From Streptomyces sp. NBC_00306 (lineage in GTDB: Bacteria > Actinomycetota > Actinomycetes > Streptomycetales > Streptomycetaceae), in contig NZ_CP108032.1 in NCBI RefSeq assembly GCF_036169555.1, forward strand, positions 2,170,001-2,234,000: a DNA stretch of 64,000 bases, in the 5' to 3' direction. A program made the translations under genes and the position numbers. The first letter of the stretch is position 1. The number at the start of each line of letters is the position of its first letter. Shown here one piece after another: positions 1-9,722 of the stretch. Below the pieces are notes generated by a model that worked only from the letters and a program-made list of their open reading frames with translations, searched no databases and was not told the DNA's origin.

Positions 1-9
1 GGCGCCGAC

Positions 10-975
10 GTGTCCGCTGTCGCACCCGACGGACGCAAGATGCTGCGCCTGGAGGTCCGGAACAGCCAGACCCCCATCGAGCGCAAGCCCGAGTGGATCA
101 AGACCCGGGCGAAGATGGGCCCCGAGTACACGCAGATGCAGAAACTCGTCAAGAGCGAGGGACTGCACACCGTGTGCCAGGAGGCGGGCTGTCCCAACAT
201 CTACGAATGCTGGGAGGACCGCGAGGCGACCTTCCTCATCGGTGGCGACCAGTGCACCCGGCGCTGTGACTTCTGCCAGATCGACACGGGCAAGCCGCAG
301 GCCCTCGACCGTGACGAGCCGCGCCGGGTGGGCGAGTCCGTCGTCACGATGGACCTGAACTACGCCACCATCACCGGCGTCGCCCGCGACGACCTGGACG
401 ACGGCGGCGCCTGGCTGTACGCGGAGACCGTGCGCCAGATCCACACGATGACCGCGGAGCGCGAGGGCGGCCACACCAAGGTCGAGCTCCTCATCCCCGA
501 CTTCAACGCGGTGCCCGAGCAGCTGGCCGAGGTCTTCTCCTCGCGCCCCGAGGTACTCGCGCACAACGTCGAGACCGTGCCGCGGATCTTCAAGCGGATC
601 CGCCCCGGCTTCCGTTACGAGCGCTCCCTGGAGGTGATCACCCGCGCCCGCGAGGCGGGGCTGGTCACCAAGTCGAACCTCATCCTGGGCATGGGCGAGA
701 CCCGTGAGGAGGTCAGCGAGGCACTGCGGCACCTGCACGAGGCCGGCTGCGAGCTGATCACCATCACGCAGTACCTCCGCCCCTCCGTGCGCCACCACCC
801 GGTCGAGCGCTGGGTGAAGCCGCACGAGTTCGTGGAGCTGAAGGACGAGGCCGAGGAGATCGGCTTCTCCGGTGTCATGTCGGGTCCGCTGGTGCGCTCG
901 TCGTACCGCGCGGGCCGGCTGTTCGGGCAGGCCATGGAGCGCCGCAATGCGGTCGCCGCCGGAAAGACGGGCTGA
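10..975 (+). CDS. lipA: Lipoyl synthase (radical SAM)
   Basis: Inserts two sulfurs into the octanoyl chain carried by E2/GcvH proteins, completing lipoate synthesis in the cytosol. Visible: auxiliary cluster cysteines C56, C61 and C67 (CX4CX5C) and the radical-SAM motif CTRRCDFC (C82, C86, C89), followed by the conserved NVETVPR and TQYLRPS blocks. The 321-residue length is normal. The GTG at position 10 gives the N-terminus usual for Streptomyces LipA. Only nine bases precede it, so the ribosome site and the expected lipB partner lie outside the window. Identification is very secure. Confidence 0.97.
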   Translation: MSAVAPDGRKMLRLEVRNSQTPIERKPEWIKTRAKMGPEYTQMQKLVKSEGLHTVCQEAGCPNIYECWEDREATFLIGGDQCTRRCDFCQIDTGKPQALDRDEPRRVGESVVTMDLNYATITGVARDDLDDGGAWLYAETVRQIHTMTAEREGGHTKVELLIPDFNAVPEQLAEVFSSRPEVLAHNVETVPRIFKRIRPGFRYERSLEVITRAREAGLVTKSNLILGMGETREEVSEALRHLHEAGCELITITQYLRPSVRHHPVERWVKPHEFVELKDEAEEIGFSGVMSGPLVRSSYRAGRLFGQAMERRNAVAAGKTG

Positions 976-1306
976 CGGACCGGCCTCCGACGACGCCCGG
1001 ACCGTGTGAAATCGGGCACAAGTGACTACCGCCGAGTAACGGCGAGTTCGACGCGGCTCGTACGCCCCCCGCAGGTCGGGACGGGTGTACGGGCCGCGTC
1101 AGTGTCCGCGGGCGGGGCGTAAAGGTTTCATCGGTGTTTGACCCGTCAGTCATGCGCTGGTAACACCAATCAGTGACTCTGGCTTTACGCACCGCACTCG
1201 GCGCTCCCCGGACAGCTCCCCGCATCCGGTCAGGGCGAGTCGCCCACCGCACCGCGCCGAGCACACCCGCACTCCGTCGTCACCCACCCCGAGGGGGACC
1301 GTCACC
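976..1306. other. Intergenic region after lipA
   Basis: This 331-bp stretch holds no credible gene. It contains GC-rich inverted repeats near 1055-1105 that may end lipA transcription, and the sigma-70-like promoter listed separately. The last bases carry a GAGGGGGA ribosome site for the small ORF at 1307. Confidence 0.5.
1138..1166 (+). promoter_or_regulatory. Candidate promoter of the 69-aa gene
   Basis: TTGACC (1138-1143) is followed by a 17-bp spacer and TAACAC (1161-1166). This resembles the vegetative HrdB consensus. It would give a leader of about 135 nt before the ATG at 1307. No other -35/-10 pair of similar quality was seen in this gap. Confidence 0.45.
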
Positions 1307-1516
1307 ATGCAGGCCGCGCCAGTACGTCCCGTAAGCGCAACCGCCATCCCGTCCGTCACCGACGCCCTGCGCGCCATGGAGTCGCTGCTCCTCGGCAGCG
1401 GGCAGCGCACCGCCCGGCGCAACGCCTGGACATCGGTCCTGGAGGACCGCCGCCGGGCCAAGGACCGCGTCGAGGCCCAGCACGTACTCGAGGCCGTGGC
1501 CGGACGCACTTCCTAG
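1307..1516 (+). CDS. Small conserved Streptomyces protein
   Basis: A 69-residue cytosolic protein rich in Arg and Ala, with no signal peptide or membrane segment. A helical core (about residues 15-65) reads SVTDALRAME, then a basic stretch and EAQHVLEAVAG. A strong GAGGGGGA ribosome site sits before the ATG. The gene lies between lipA and the DUF4191 gene, a position that I recall as conserved in Streptomyces. The function is unknown and no motif suggests one. Coding status is supported by codon bias and its own promoter-like sequence. Confidence 0.75.
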   Translation: MQAAPVRPVSATAIPSVTDALRAMESLLLGSGQRTARRNAWTSVLEDRRRAKDRVEAQHVLEAVAGRTS

Positions 1517-1535
1517 GCCACGTAAACTTCCCGGT

Positions 1536-2243
1536 ATGGCGAGGAAGGCAAACTCTGACAGCGGCGAGTCCGCTGAGAACCCCGGGCGGCTCAAGCAGAT
1601 CGCCCTGACGTACAAGATGACCCGGAAGGCCGACCCGAAGATCGGTCTGATCCTCGCGGGTGTGGGAATCGTCACCTTCGGTGTCCTCCTCGCGATCGGT
1701 TACCTGATCGGTCATCCCATCTATCTCGGAATCCTGGGCTTCCTGCTCGCCTTCCTCGCGATGGCGATCATCTTCGGGCGCCGGGCCGAGAGGGCGGCGT
1801 TCGGACAGATGGAGGGCCAGCCGGGTGCGGCGGCCGCCGTCCTGCAGAACGTGGGCCGCGGCTGGACGACGACTCCCGCCGTCGCGATGAACCGCAGCCA
1901 GGACGTCGTTCACCGGGCCGTCGGCAAGGCCGGCATCGTCCTGGTGGCCGAGGGCAACCCGAACCGGCTGAAGTCGCTGCTCGCGGCCGAGAAGAAGCGC
2001 ATGGCGCGGATCGTGGTGGACGTGCCGGTGCACGACATCGTGGTGGGCGAAGGCGAGGGCCAGGTGCCGCTGAAGAAGCTGCGCACCACGATGCTCAAGC
2101 TCCCCCGCGTACTCACCGGACCGCAGGTCACGGCCGCCAACGACCGGCTGCGGGCGCTGGGCGACCTGATGAGCAACATGCCGCTGCCGAAGGGGCCGAT
2201 GCCGAAGGGCATGCGGATGCCGCGCGGTGGCAAGATGCGCTGA
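1536..2243 (+). CDS. DUF4191 integral membrane protein
   Basis: A 235-residue protein with a basic cytosolic N-terminus (about 1-45), two adjacent transmembrane helices (about 46-68 and 70-92), and a long soluble C-terminal part that ends in a Met/Pro/Gly-rich basic tail. This is the layout of the actinobacterial DUF4191 family, whose biochemical role is not known. It starts 20 bp after the preceding small gene and may be cotranscribed with it. It ends just before a strong two-way terminator. Confidence 0.88.
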   Translation: MARKANSDSGESAENPGRLKQIALTYKMTRKADPKIGLILAGVGIVTFGVLLAIGYLIGHPIYLGILGFLLAFLAMAIIFGRRAERAAFGQMEGQPGAAAAVLQNVGRGWTTTPAVAMNRSQDVVHRAVGKAGIVLVAEGNPNRLKSLLAAEKKRMARIVVDVPVHDIVVGEGEGQVPLKKLRTTMLKLPRVLTGPQVTAANDRLRALGDLMSNMPLPKGPMPKGMRMPRGGKMR

Positions 2244-2267
2244 CGCGCACACGCGCGACGAACACGC

Positions 2268-2307
2268 AGAAGGGGCGGCCGGGACATGTGTCCCGGCCGC
2301 CCCTTCT
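2268..2307. terminator. Bidirectional terminator
   Basis: A perfect 19-bp inverted repeat (2268-2286 with 2289-2307) separated by two bases. It lies between the convergent DUF4191 and RDD genes, with A-rich and T-rich flanks on the outer ends of the stem. It can serve as a terminator for both strands. Confidence 0.85.
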
Positions 2308-2372
2308 TGCCTGCTCTGCTGTGTGCCGTGCTCGGCGTGCGTGCTCGGTGTGCCGTGCTCGGTGTGCGCTCT

Positions 2373-2840
2373 CTAGATGCGGACCTGCACGGCGCGGGCC
2401 AGGCGGTCGTGCAGTCCGCGGCCGTCCCGGTCCCAGATGAGGGCCGGGATCGCGAGGCAGAGCAGTACGGTCCGCACGGCGACCCGGACGAAGCCCAGCC
2501 GGCCGCCCTCCTCGGACACGACGCGCAGCCCGAGCAGCCGCTTGCCCGGGGTGAAACCGACCGTGCCCACGGTCAGCAGCCCCAGGGCGAGGAAGATGCC
2601 GAGAGCCCAGTTGCCGGCCGCCTGCCGGTCACCCTGGGCGAAGAGCCCGTATGCGATCAGGAGGCAGAGCCCCCAGTCGACGAAAAGGGCGCCGAAGCGC
2701 CGCCCGAGCGGGGCGATGGAACCCGGCCCCGACTCCGGCAGACCGAGCCGCCGGCCCCGGTGACCGAACTCGGCGCCCATGTCCTCGGCCGCCGCGCGGG
2801 GGCCGGACAGCCACGATCCGATTGCTTGCCTGTTGTCCAC
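2373..2840 (-). CDS. RDD family membrane protein
   Basis: A 155-residue protein with the RDD signature: [12 protein letters not shown] at the first helix, hydrophobic segments for two to three helices, the [14 protein letters not shown] block, and a closing [14 protein letters not shown] proteins are small polytopic membrane proteins; transport roles have been proposed for some. I chose the GTG at 2840 ([10 protein letters not shown]) because it gives the usual N-terminus. An ATG at 2864 or an upstream start at 2912 is possible. The gene is convergent with the DUF4191 gene and divergent from glnA. Confidence 0.85.
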   Translation of the reverse strand: MDNRQAIGSWLSGPRAAAEDMGAEFGHRGRRLGLPESGPGSIAPLGRRFGALFVDWGLCLLIAYGLFAQGDRQAAGNWALGIFLALGLLTVGTVGFTPGKRLLGLRVVSEEGGRLGFVRVAVRTVLLCLAIPALIWDRDGRGLHDRLARAVQVRI

Positions 2841-2934
2841 CCGTCCACGGTACTGCGCCCGCATTCGCGCCCTTCCGCCCGGGCCCCCGGCCGTTCCTCG
2901 CGGGCATGTCACTCTCTCGATCCACCCCGCCCGG

Positions 2935-2972
2935 TTAACTTGGGCGAAACAAATGGGTCATGCTGGAGAAAT
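2935..2972 (+). promoter_or_regulatory. GlnR box upstream of glnA
   Basis: Four half-sites sit on a strict 11-bp period: TTAAC (2935-2939), GAAAC (2946-2950), GTCAT (2957-2961), GAAAT (2968-2972). This matches the Streptomyces GlnR consensus gTnAC-n6-GaAAC repeated twice. A plausible -10, TAAGGT, follows at 2983-2988. GlnR is known to activate glnA under nitrogen limitation; the box position just upstream of the -10 fits activation. Confidence 0.85.
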
Positions 2973-3071
2973 CCCGTCTGCCTAAGGTCGGGTCCCAGCG
3001 TGTGCCACCGCACTGGCCGCACAACCGAGCTGCAACCCCGCCCCTCCCGGGTCGGGAGTAGGAGGAGTTGG

Positions 3072-4481
<1,410 letters not shown>

Positions 4482-4528
4482 GAACGCCGCAGGTCAGAGC
4501 GGGCTTCTGCTCTCCTGTGCGGTCTGTG

Positions 4529-4577
4529 GGCCGTCGGCCGCGCTTCCCTTGCGGGGAGGCGCGGCCGGCGGCCTTTT
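4529..4577 (+). terminator. glnA terminator
   Basis: A long GC-rich stem-loop with arms around 4531-4548 and 4553-4571 (GGCCGCGC pairing with GCGCGGCC) is followed by CCTTTTGC. This is a convincing intrinsic terminator 50 bp past the glnA stop. Confidence 0.8.
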
Positions 4578-4631
4578 GCTTGCGACCAGGCGGTTGCAGC
4601 CCGGCCCGTTCGGCTTCGCCGCGAAGGACCA

Positions 4632-4834
4632 GGCCATTCCAGCCCCGCCGGCGATTGAGGCGCGGGGACCGGGGCGGAGCCCCGCAACCGGGCCGCACCT
4701 CGAACCCGGCCCCCCGCCCGGACTGTCCCGCATGCCCTGCGGGCATGTCCTCAATCGCCGGACGGGCTTGATGTGCGGCCCCTTGCCCAGAGGCCAACCG
4801 GGCCATTCCAGCCCCGCCGGCCATTGAGGCGCGG
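4632..4834. repeat. Two copies of a 34-bp REP-like repeat
   Basis: Copies at 4632-4665 and 4801-4834 begin GGCCATTCCAGCCCCGCCGG and differ at about one base. They flank a partly inverted relative. They are noncoding and sit between glnA and the convergent acyltransferase gene. Confidence 0.7.
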
Positions 4835-4838
4835 CCCC

Positions 4839-6665
4839 CTACCGGCTGGGGGTGCCGTCCGCCAGCAGACCCCTCAGTTCCGTCACCACCCCCCGCAGCT
4901 CCTCCGCGAAGCTCTCCATCTGGTCCGCCACCGCCAGAGGTGTGCTCAGGTAGAGGTTGAACCGCTCCGGGAGCAGCACGTACGCGATGCCGATGCAGCG
5001 GCTGCTCGTCGAGCCGAAGCCGAAGTACTGGATGTTGGCCGAGGGTGCCGAGCTCGTGCTCAGGTAGTCGTCGCGCATCGTCAGCCAGCCCGGGGTGCGG
5101 TACAGCGCGGGCTGTTCCGGTACGCCCAGTTCCGCGCCCCGGCGGCGCTGGATCAGTTCCAGCTCCCACAGGTGCTGCTCGGGGACCTGGCCCGCCTGGG
5201 ACTCCTTCGCGCGGGTCACATGCGCGCGGGCCGCGGCGTGGAAGGCGGCGCGACGGGTCTCCGTGTCCGTCGACGGGTCCTCCATCGTGTCCGTGAACGT
5301 GACCATCTCGGGAGTGACGACCCGCATCGCCTCGGTGCGCCCGTACCGGTACTGCCGGGTGGCGATCGACTCGTACGTGGCGCCCAGGTGCCCCTTCGCG
5401 CGCCGGTGGGCGAGCTGGTAGGCGACCTGGACGAAGGCGTCCGGCGACACCCCGAGAGCCTTCGCCGCGCTGCTGCCGAAGTCCTCGAAGGACACGGTCC
5501 TGGTGGCCGTTGCGGCCCCGTACGCGGCGAACGCCTCGGCGGCCGCCCGGGCCCGGTCGCGCTGCGCCTCGTCCAGTTCGAAGACGATGGGCTCCAGGGC
5601 CGGCAGGCCCTGCGGGCGGGCGCCGGACCGCCGGGACTGTTCCTCCGCCGGGGTGTTCAGCAGCGCGTCGACGAAGCTGAGGATGGTCGTCCCGTCCAGC
5701 TCGCAGTGCTCCACGTTGATACCGGCCCGGCCGTCCGCGAACACGATCAGGGACACGGCCTTGTCGAACCAGCGGTTGCCGCGGTCGCCGTACAGCAGCT
5801 CGTCACAGGCCTCCTGGATGTCCGCCGGGGCGAAGTCCTCCAGAGCGACACAGAACAGCGCGGTCTCGATGTCGTCGAGGGCCGCCGCGTTGACGGGGTG
5901 GCCGGCGATCAGGGATTCGCGGGTGGCCGCCCACTCCGCGCGGGCCATGGTGGTGAAGTGACCCGCCGAGGTGTCGGCGTCGGGCTCGCCCCCGGCCTTC
6001 ATGACGGCACACAGGCCCGCCTCGAGGTCCTCCAGGCTGTGCGGCGCACCGTCCGGCCCGAGCACCTCCAGCCGGAACATCGCGCCGCGGAAGAAGACGA
6101 CGATGTGCCGGGCCGCGGACGGGCCCGGCCAGGCGTCGGTGTACGGGGCGCGGACGGAGTCCAGCTGCGCCCCGGGAATGCGGGTGGTGGAGAACAGGAA
6201 GGCGTTCTGCACCATCGACTGGGGCACACCCCGCTGCACCACCGGCTCGATCAGCCCCTGGTCGAGCTGCCTCTTGTAGTCGAGGGCCCCGGCGATGAGC
6301 CCGGCCGCGCGTTCCACCTGCGGCTTGTCGGAGTCCTGGAAGAGGAAGAAGAAGTTGGCGTTGAGGGCGATCCGGTCCCGGCGGCCCAGGTAGCGGTACG
6401 GCCAGAAGGTGTCGAGCCAGCTGTGCACGCCCTCGGCGGCGTCGTACTCCTCCAGGGCGCCGTGCAGGACCCGGCCGGGGCCGTCCGGGCGGAGGAACTC
6501 GGCCACCTCCGCCCGGGTCGCCTCCAGTTCGCCGGCGGACAGCAGCGGCGCGCACCAGGTGAGGAACCGCTCGCAGCTCGCCTCGAGGGCGGGCAGCGGT
6601 ACCCGCGGCAGGCTCTCCTCCTGGGCGAAGGTCGCATTGCCTGCTGCTTCCTGACTGATCTTCAC
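4839..6665 (-). CDS. Choline/carnitine O-acyltransferase family protein
   Basis: Transfers acyl groups between CoA and a hydroxylated quaternary amine (carnitine or choline in known members). The 608-residue length fits the family. The catalytic histidine motif is NVEHCELDG with His320. A downstream STSSAPSANIQYFGFGSTSS block matches the family's substrate and CoA-binding strands. The start is a GTG at 6665; the open frame extends further upstream but overlaps the methyltransferase gene in another phase, so I reject the longer form. It is the last gene of a three-gene minus-strand operon, 13 bp after the methyltransferase. Such enzymes are uncommon in bacteria, and the true acceptor is unknown. 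Confidence 0.88.
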   Translation of the reverse strand: MKISQEAAGNATFAQEESLPRVPLPALEASCERFLTWCAPLLSAGELEATRAEVAEFLRPDGPGRVLHGALEEYDAAEGVHSWLDTFWPYRYLGRRDRIALNANFFFLFQDSDKPQVERAAGLIAGALDYKRQLDQGLIEPVVQRGVPQSMVQNAFLFSTTRIPGAQLDSVRAPYTDAWPGPSAARHIVVFFRGAMFRLEVLGPDGAPHSLEDLEAGLCAVMKAGGEPDADTSAGHFTTMARAEWAATRESLIAGHPVNAAALDDIETALFCVALEDFAPADIQEACDELLYGDRGNRWFDKAVSLIVFADGRAGINVEHCELDGTTILSFVDALLNTPAEEQSRRSGARPQGLPALEPIVFELDEAQRDRARAAAEAFAAYGAATATRTVSFEDFGSSAAKALGVSPDAFVQVAYQLAHRRAKGHLGATYESIATRQYRYGRTEAMRVVTPEMVTFTDTMEDPSTDTETRRAAFHAAARAHVTRAKESQAGQVPEQHLWELELIQRRRGAELGVPEQPALYRTPGWLTMRDDYLSTSSAPSANIQYFGFGSTSSRCIGIAYVLLPERFNLYLSTPLAVADQMESFAEELRGVVTELRGLLADGTPSR

Positions 6666-6678
6666 TTCTGTACTCGAT

Positions 6679-7536
6679 TCAGATCGTGGTGGGCACGGGT
6701 GGTGTGTCCTGCGGCCGGGAGAGATAGAGCTGTGCGTGGAGCCAGCCTTCCGCCTCCAGGCCCCGCGCATCCACCCCCGCGGCCGACATGCCGTCGAGGA
6801 CGAGAGCCTGCTCCTCCGGGGAGGCGAAACGGCGCTGTTTGAAGACCTCGTCGACGAGGATCGTCCGGTAGCCGAGGCCGTCCAGCGCGCGTTCGACGGA
6901 GTCGAAGGGGAACATCCGCAGCACGAAGTGGGCCATCCACGGCCGGCCGCCCTCCTGCGCCTCGACGACACGCAGCAGGGTGCGCTCGGTGACGTAGCCG
7001 AGGCAGCCGGTCGAGATCACCAGGTCGGTCCCGGCGAACTGGGCGCGCTGGCGGGGGGTCGGCTCGTTCCGTTCGAGGTCGGCGTGGACGGCATCGTCGA
7101 GGAAGCCGGACTCCCGGGCGTAGTCGAGCGCGGGCGCCGAGGTGTCGAGTCCGACCACGCGCAGGCCGTTGGCGGGCCGCCGCGACCGGGACAGCCCGCG
7201 GTCCCGTGCCACGAGTTCCTCCCGCGACCGCGTGTCCTCCTCGGCGGCGTCCCGCTCCTCGTCGCCGCAGTAGCGGGCGTACAACTCGTCCATGGTGGCG
7301 TCGTACTTGAGCAGCGCGGCGTTGATCCCGTACGAGCAGCCGATGTCCAGGACCTGGGGCACCTCGACGTTGCGGGCTTCTCGGTACTCCTTGATCAGCT
7401 TCTCGAAATAGGGCTTGGCCTGCTGGGGAACGCAGTAGCCGAGCGGGCGCAGCACGCTGAAGTAGGCGCGCGGATCCGGCTGTGTGTAGATGTGGTCGAG
7501 CGTGACTTTTCCGGTCGCGTCGAAACGCACAGGCAT
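6679..7536 (-). CDS. SAM-dependent class I methyltransferase
   Basis: A 285-residue protein. The SAM-binding motif I reads VLDIGCSYGINAAL (about residues 82-95), with an acidic motif II GLDTSAPALDYA and motif IV-like TDLVISTGCLGYV. Between motifs I and II is a charged insertion rich in Glu, Arg and Asp. The start is the ATG at 7536, preceded by GAGGAG. It is the middle gene of the operon, so the substrate is probably shared with the oxygenase and acyltransferase. From context an amine N-methyltransferase is possible; O- or C-methylation cannot be excluded. Confidence 0.85.
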   Translation of the reverse strand: MPVRFDATGKVTLDHIYTQPDPRAYFSVLRPLGYCVPQQAKPYFEKLIKEYREARNVEVPQVLDIGCSYGINAALLKYDATMDELYARYCGDEERDAAEEDTRSREELVARDRGLSRSRRPANGLRVVGLDTSAPALDYARESGFLDDAVHADLERNEPTPRQRAQFAGTDLVISTGCLGYVTERTLLRVVEAQEGGRPWMAHFVLRMFPFDSVERALDGLGYRTILVDEVFKQRRFASPEEQALVLDGMSAAGVDARGLEAEGWLHAQLYLSRPQDTPPVPTTI

Positions 7537-7650
7537 GACTCCTCGATGGGTCGCCAGGGGGAAATGCGCCGGGAAACGGCGGCGGTTCACCGCCCGCCGG
7601 GGGGCCGTACGCCGGCCGATCGGCTGCTCGGCCGGCATCCGGGCCGTACG

Positions 7651-8520
7651 TCAGTCGAGCAGCCGGTCGCCGCGGACCGCCCGCCCCTCCGCCTCGATGT
7701 GCTCGGGCAGCACCCGGCCGAAGAGCTGGCGGGTCCTCGCCACGCTCCCGATGACGCCGGGCCGCTCGCTGTACGCGAAGATCGCCGAGTGGCGGGCGAG
7801 GTCGCCGCGCACGGGGCTGACGCGGTGCAGCGAGTAGCGGCCCTTGAACAGCTGGAGGTCGCCGGGTTGCAGCGGCAGCCGGCGGACGAGCCGCTCACCA
7901 CGCCCCTGAAGCACGTCCCGTACGTCGTCGAAGCGTTCGTCCTCGGCGGACCTGATGCCGGGGCAGTACTCGAAGACGCCGCCCGCCTCCGCCTGCTGGG
8001 TCAGCATGCTCACGGTGAACTCGTTCGTGTCGAAGTGCCAGGGGTGTTCCATACCGGGCTCGACGACATTGAGCACGAGACCGGACAGCGGGTCCGCCAG
8101 TTCGTGCAGTTCGGGGAGGCCGAAGCAGCGGGCGACGAAGGACTGGACGTCGGGATGGGTGTACAGCCGGCTGATGAGGGAGGCTTCGGGGACCCGGTCG
8201 CGGGCGACGAAGGCGTTGCCCCGCCGGAACGTGGTCCGGCCGGGATGCCCTTCCGGGAGGTCGGAGTCGACGGCGATGTTGTAGACGTTGACGGTCTCGA
8301 CGTCGAAGTGGGCGCGGGGGGCGATGTCCGCGCACTCCTGCCGTAGCACGTCGCGCAGGTCGGCACGGATGAAGTCCGTCAGGACGGTGCAGCCGGTGGT
8401 GGCGAGTTCGCGACGCGCGCGGGACACCACGGCCTGTCCTTCGGCGCCTTCGAGGTCGGACAGGGGGTAGCGGGCGGTGTCGACCACATGGCCGAGTGGC
8501 AGGGCTTCCAGGGTGCTCAT
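7651..8520 (-). CDS. Fe(II)/2-oxoglutarate-dependent oxygenase
   Basis: A 289-residue non-haem iron enzyme. Metal ligands are visible as His162-x-Asp164 (HPWHFDTNEF) and distal His232 (YSLHRVSP), with Arg243 as the likely 2-oxoglutarate anchor. Overall layout resembles the BesD/Hal-type group of amino-acid halogenases and hydroxylases. Halogenases of this type replace the Asp with Gly; Asp164 is present here, so hydroxylation is the expected reaction. It is the first gene of the minus-strand operon, divergent from hemC (184-bp gap). The substrate is probably a free amino acid or amine, by inference from the family. Confidence 0.85.
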   Translation of the reverse strand: MSTLEALPLGHVVDTARYPLSDLEGAEGQAVVSRARRELATTGCTVLTDFIRADLRDVLRQECADIAPRAHFDVETVNVYNIAVDSDLPEGHPGRTTFRRGNAFVARDRVPEASLISRLYTHPDVQSFVARCFGLPELHELADPLSGLVLNVVEPGMEHPWHFDTNEFTVSMLTQQAEAGGVFEYCPGIRSAEDERFDDVRDVLQGRGERLVRRLPLQPGDLQLFKGRYSLHRVSPVRGDLARHSAIFAYSERPGVIGSVARTRQLFGRVLPEHIEAEGRAVRGDRLLD

Positions 8521-8704
8521 TCGATCAGTCCCTCATCCTTGGTCCCAACTCACCTGAAGAGCAGCAGAGTTGAAGCTCCCACAGCACCGGCGGGTTGTCT
8601 GTGACTCGTCACACTGCGCAGAGGGGTGTGGCCGGGCGGTGAACGTGCCGGGAGTCGGCCGGGAGTGGAACGATCGTCGAGCGGGACGCTCTATGGTGGT
8701 CCGC

Positions 8705-9640
8705 ATGTCTGCGCCTGACCTCATCCGTATCGTCTCCCGTTCCTCGCCCATGGCTCTGGCCCAGGTCGAGCGCGTCCGCGCCGAACTGACCGCGCTGCAC
8801 CCCGGAATCCGTACGGAGGTCGTGCCCGTCACCACGTCCGGGGACCGCTGGATGGGGGACCTGGCCAAGCTTGGCGGAAAGGGCGCGTTCACCAAGGAGG
8901 TGGATGCGGCGCTGATCGCCGGGGAGGCGGATCTGGCGGTGCACTGCGTCAAGGACGTGCCCGCGGACCGGCCGCTGCCGGCCGGGACGACCTTCGCCGC
9001 CTTCCTGGAGCGGGACGACATCCGGGACGCCCTGATCCATCCCGAGGGGCTCACCCTGGACGAGCTGCCGGCCGGGACCCGGATCGGTACGTCCTCGGTG
9101 CGCAGGATCGCGCAACTGGCCGCCTCGCACCCGGAGCTGGAGTGCGTGCCGATGCGGGGCAACGCCAACCGGCGGCTGGAGAAGCTCGCGGCCGGGGACG
9201 CGGACGCGCTGCTGCTCGCGGTGTCCGGTCTGGAGCGCATCGGGCGTACGGACGTGATCAGCGAGGTCCTGTCGGTCGAGACGATGTGCCCGCCGATCGG
9301 TGCGGGAATCCTGGCGCTCCAGTGCCGTGAGGACGACACCGCGACGATCGACGCGGTGAGCGGGCTCGGCGATCCGGCGGCGTACCGGGAGGCGACGGCC
9401 GAGCGGATGTTCCTCCATGTCCTTCAGGGCCACTGCAATTCGCCGATCGCGGGGTATGCGCGGGCGGAGCGCTCCGGGGACCTGTCGCTGCGGGCGCGGG
9501 TCTTCACGCCCGACGGCAAGCGGGTGCTGAACGCACACGAGTGGGCGGGCCCGCTGGACCCGGCGACGCTCGGGACGTCGGTGGCGGTCGCGCTGCTGCG
9601 GCAGGGTGCACGGGAGCTGATCGACGGGATCGCGCACTGA
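8705..9640 (+). CDS. hemC: Hydroxymethylbilane synthase (porphobilinogen deaminase)
   Basis: Polymerises four porphobilinogens into hydroxymethylbilane for haem, sirohaem and cobamide synthesis. The 311 residues match the family. Key residues are present: [13 protein letters not shown], the catalytic Asp in [22 protein letters not shown], and the cofactor cysteine Cys244 in GHCNSP. The ATG at 8705 is chosen; an in-frame ATG at 8693 is an alternative. No other hem gene is nearby. In Streptomyces the usual hemC lies with hemA, hemB and hemD elsewhere, so this may be a second copy. All active residues look intact. Confidence 0.93.
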   Translation: MSAPDLIRIVSRSSPMALAQVERVRAELTALHPGIRTEVVPVTTSGDRWMGDLAKLGGKGAFTKEVDAALIAGEADLAVHCVKDVPADRPLPAGTTFAAFLERDDIRDALIHPEGLTLDELPAGTRIGTSSVRRIAQLAASHPELECVPMRGNANRRLEKLAAGDADALLLAVSGLERIGRTDVISEVLSVETMCPPIGAGILALQCREDDTATIDAVSGLGDPAAYREATAERMFLHVLQGHCNSPIAGYARAERSGDLSLRARVFTPDGKRVLNAHEWAGPLDPATLGTSVAVALLRQGARELIDGIAH

Positions 9641-9722
9641 GGTCCCACTTGGGCGCGTGAAGGCGTACGCGGGGCCCGGGCCCGTACGGTGCCGGGCGCC
9701 CCCGCCCTCGTACGGCCGCGGC

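Larger units (their letters stand above)
4482..4838. other. Gap after glnA with terminator and REP-like repeats
   Basis: This 357-bp gap has no supported gene. It holds the glnA terminator and two near-identical 34-bp copies of a repeat (4632-4665 and 4801-4834). A related inverted segment, CCTCAATCGCCGGACGGGC, lies near 4749-4767. Such elements are dispersed in many Streptomyces genomes. Confidence 0.6.

Noticed and set aside
6666..6971. N-terminal extension of the acyltransferase
   Set aside because: It overlaps the methyltransferase gene out of phase and has shadow-like Ser/Arg composition.
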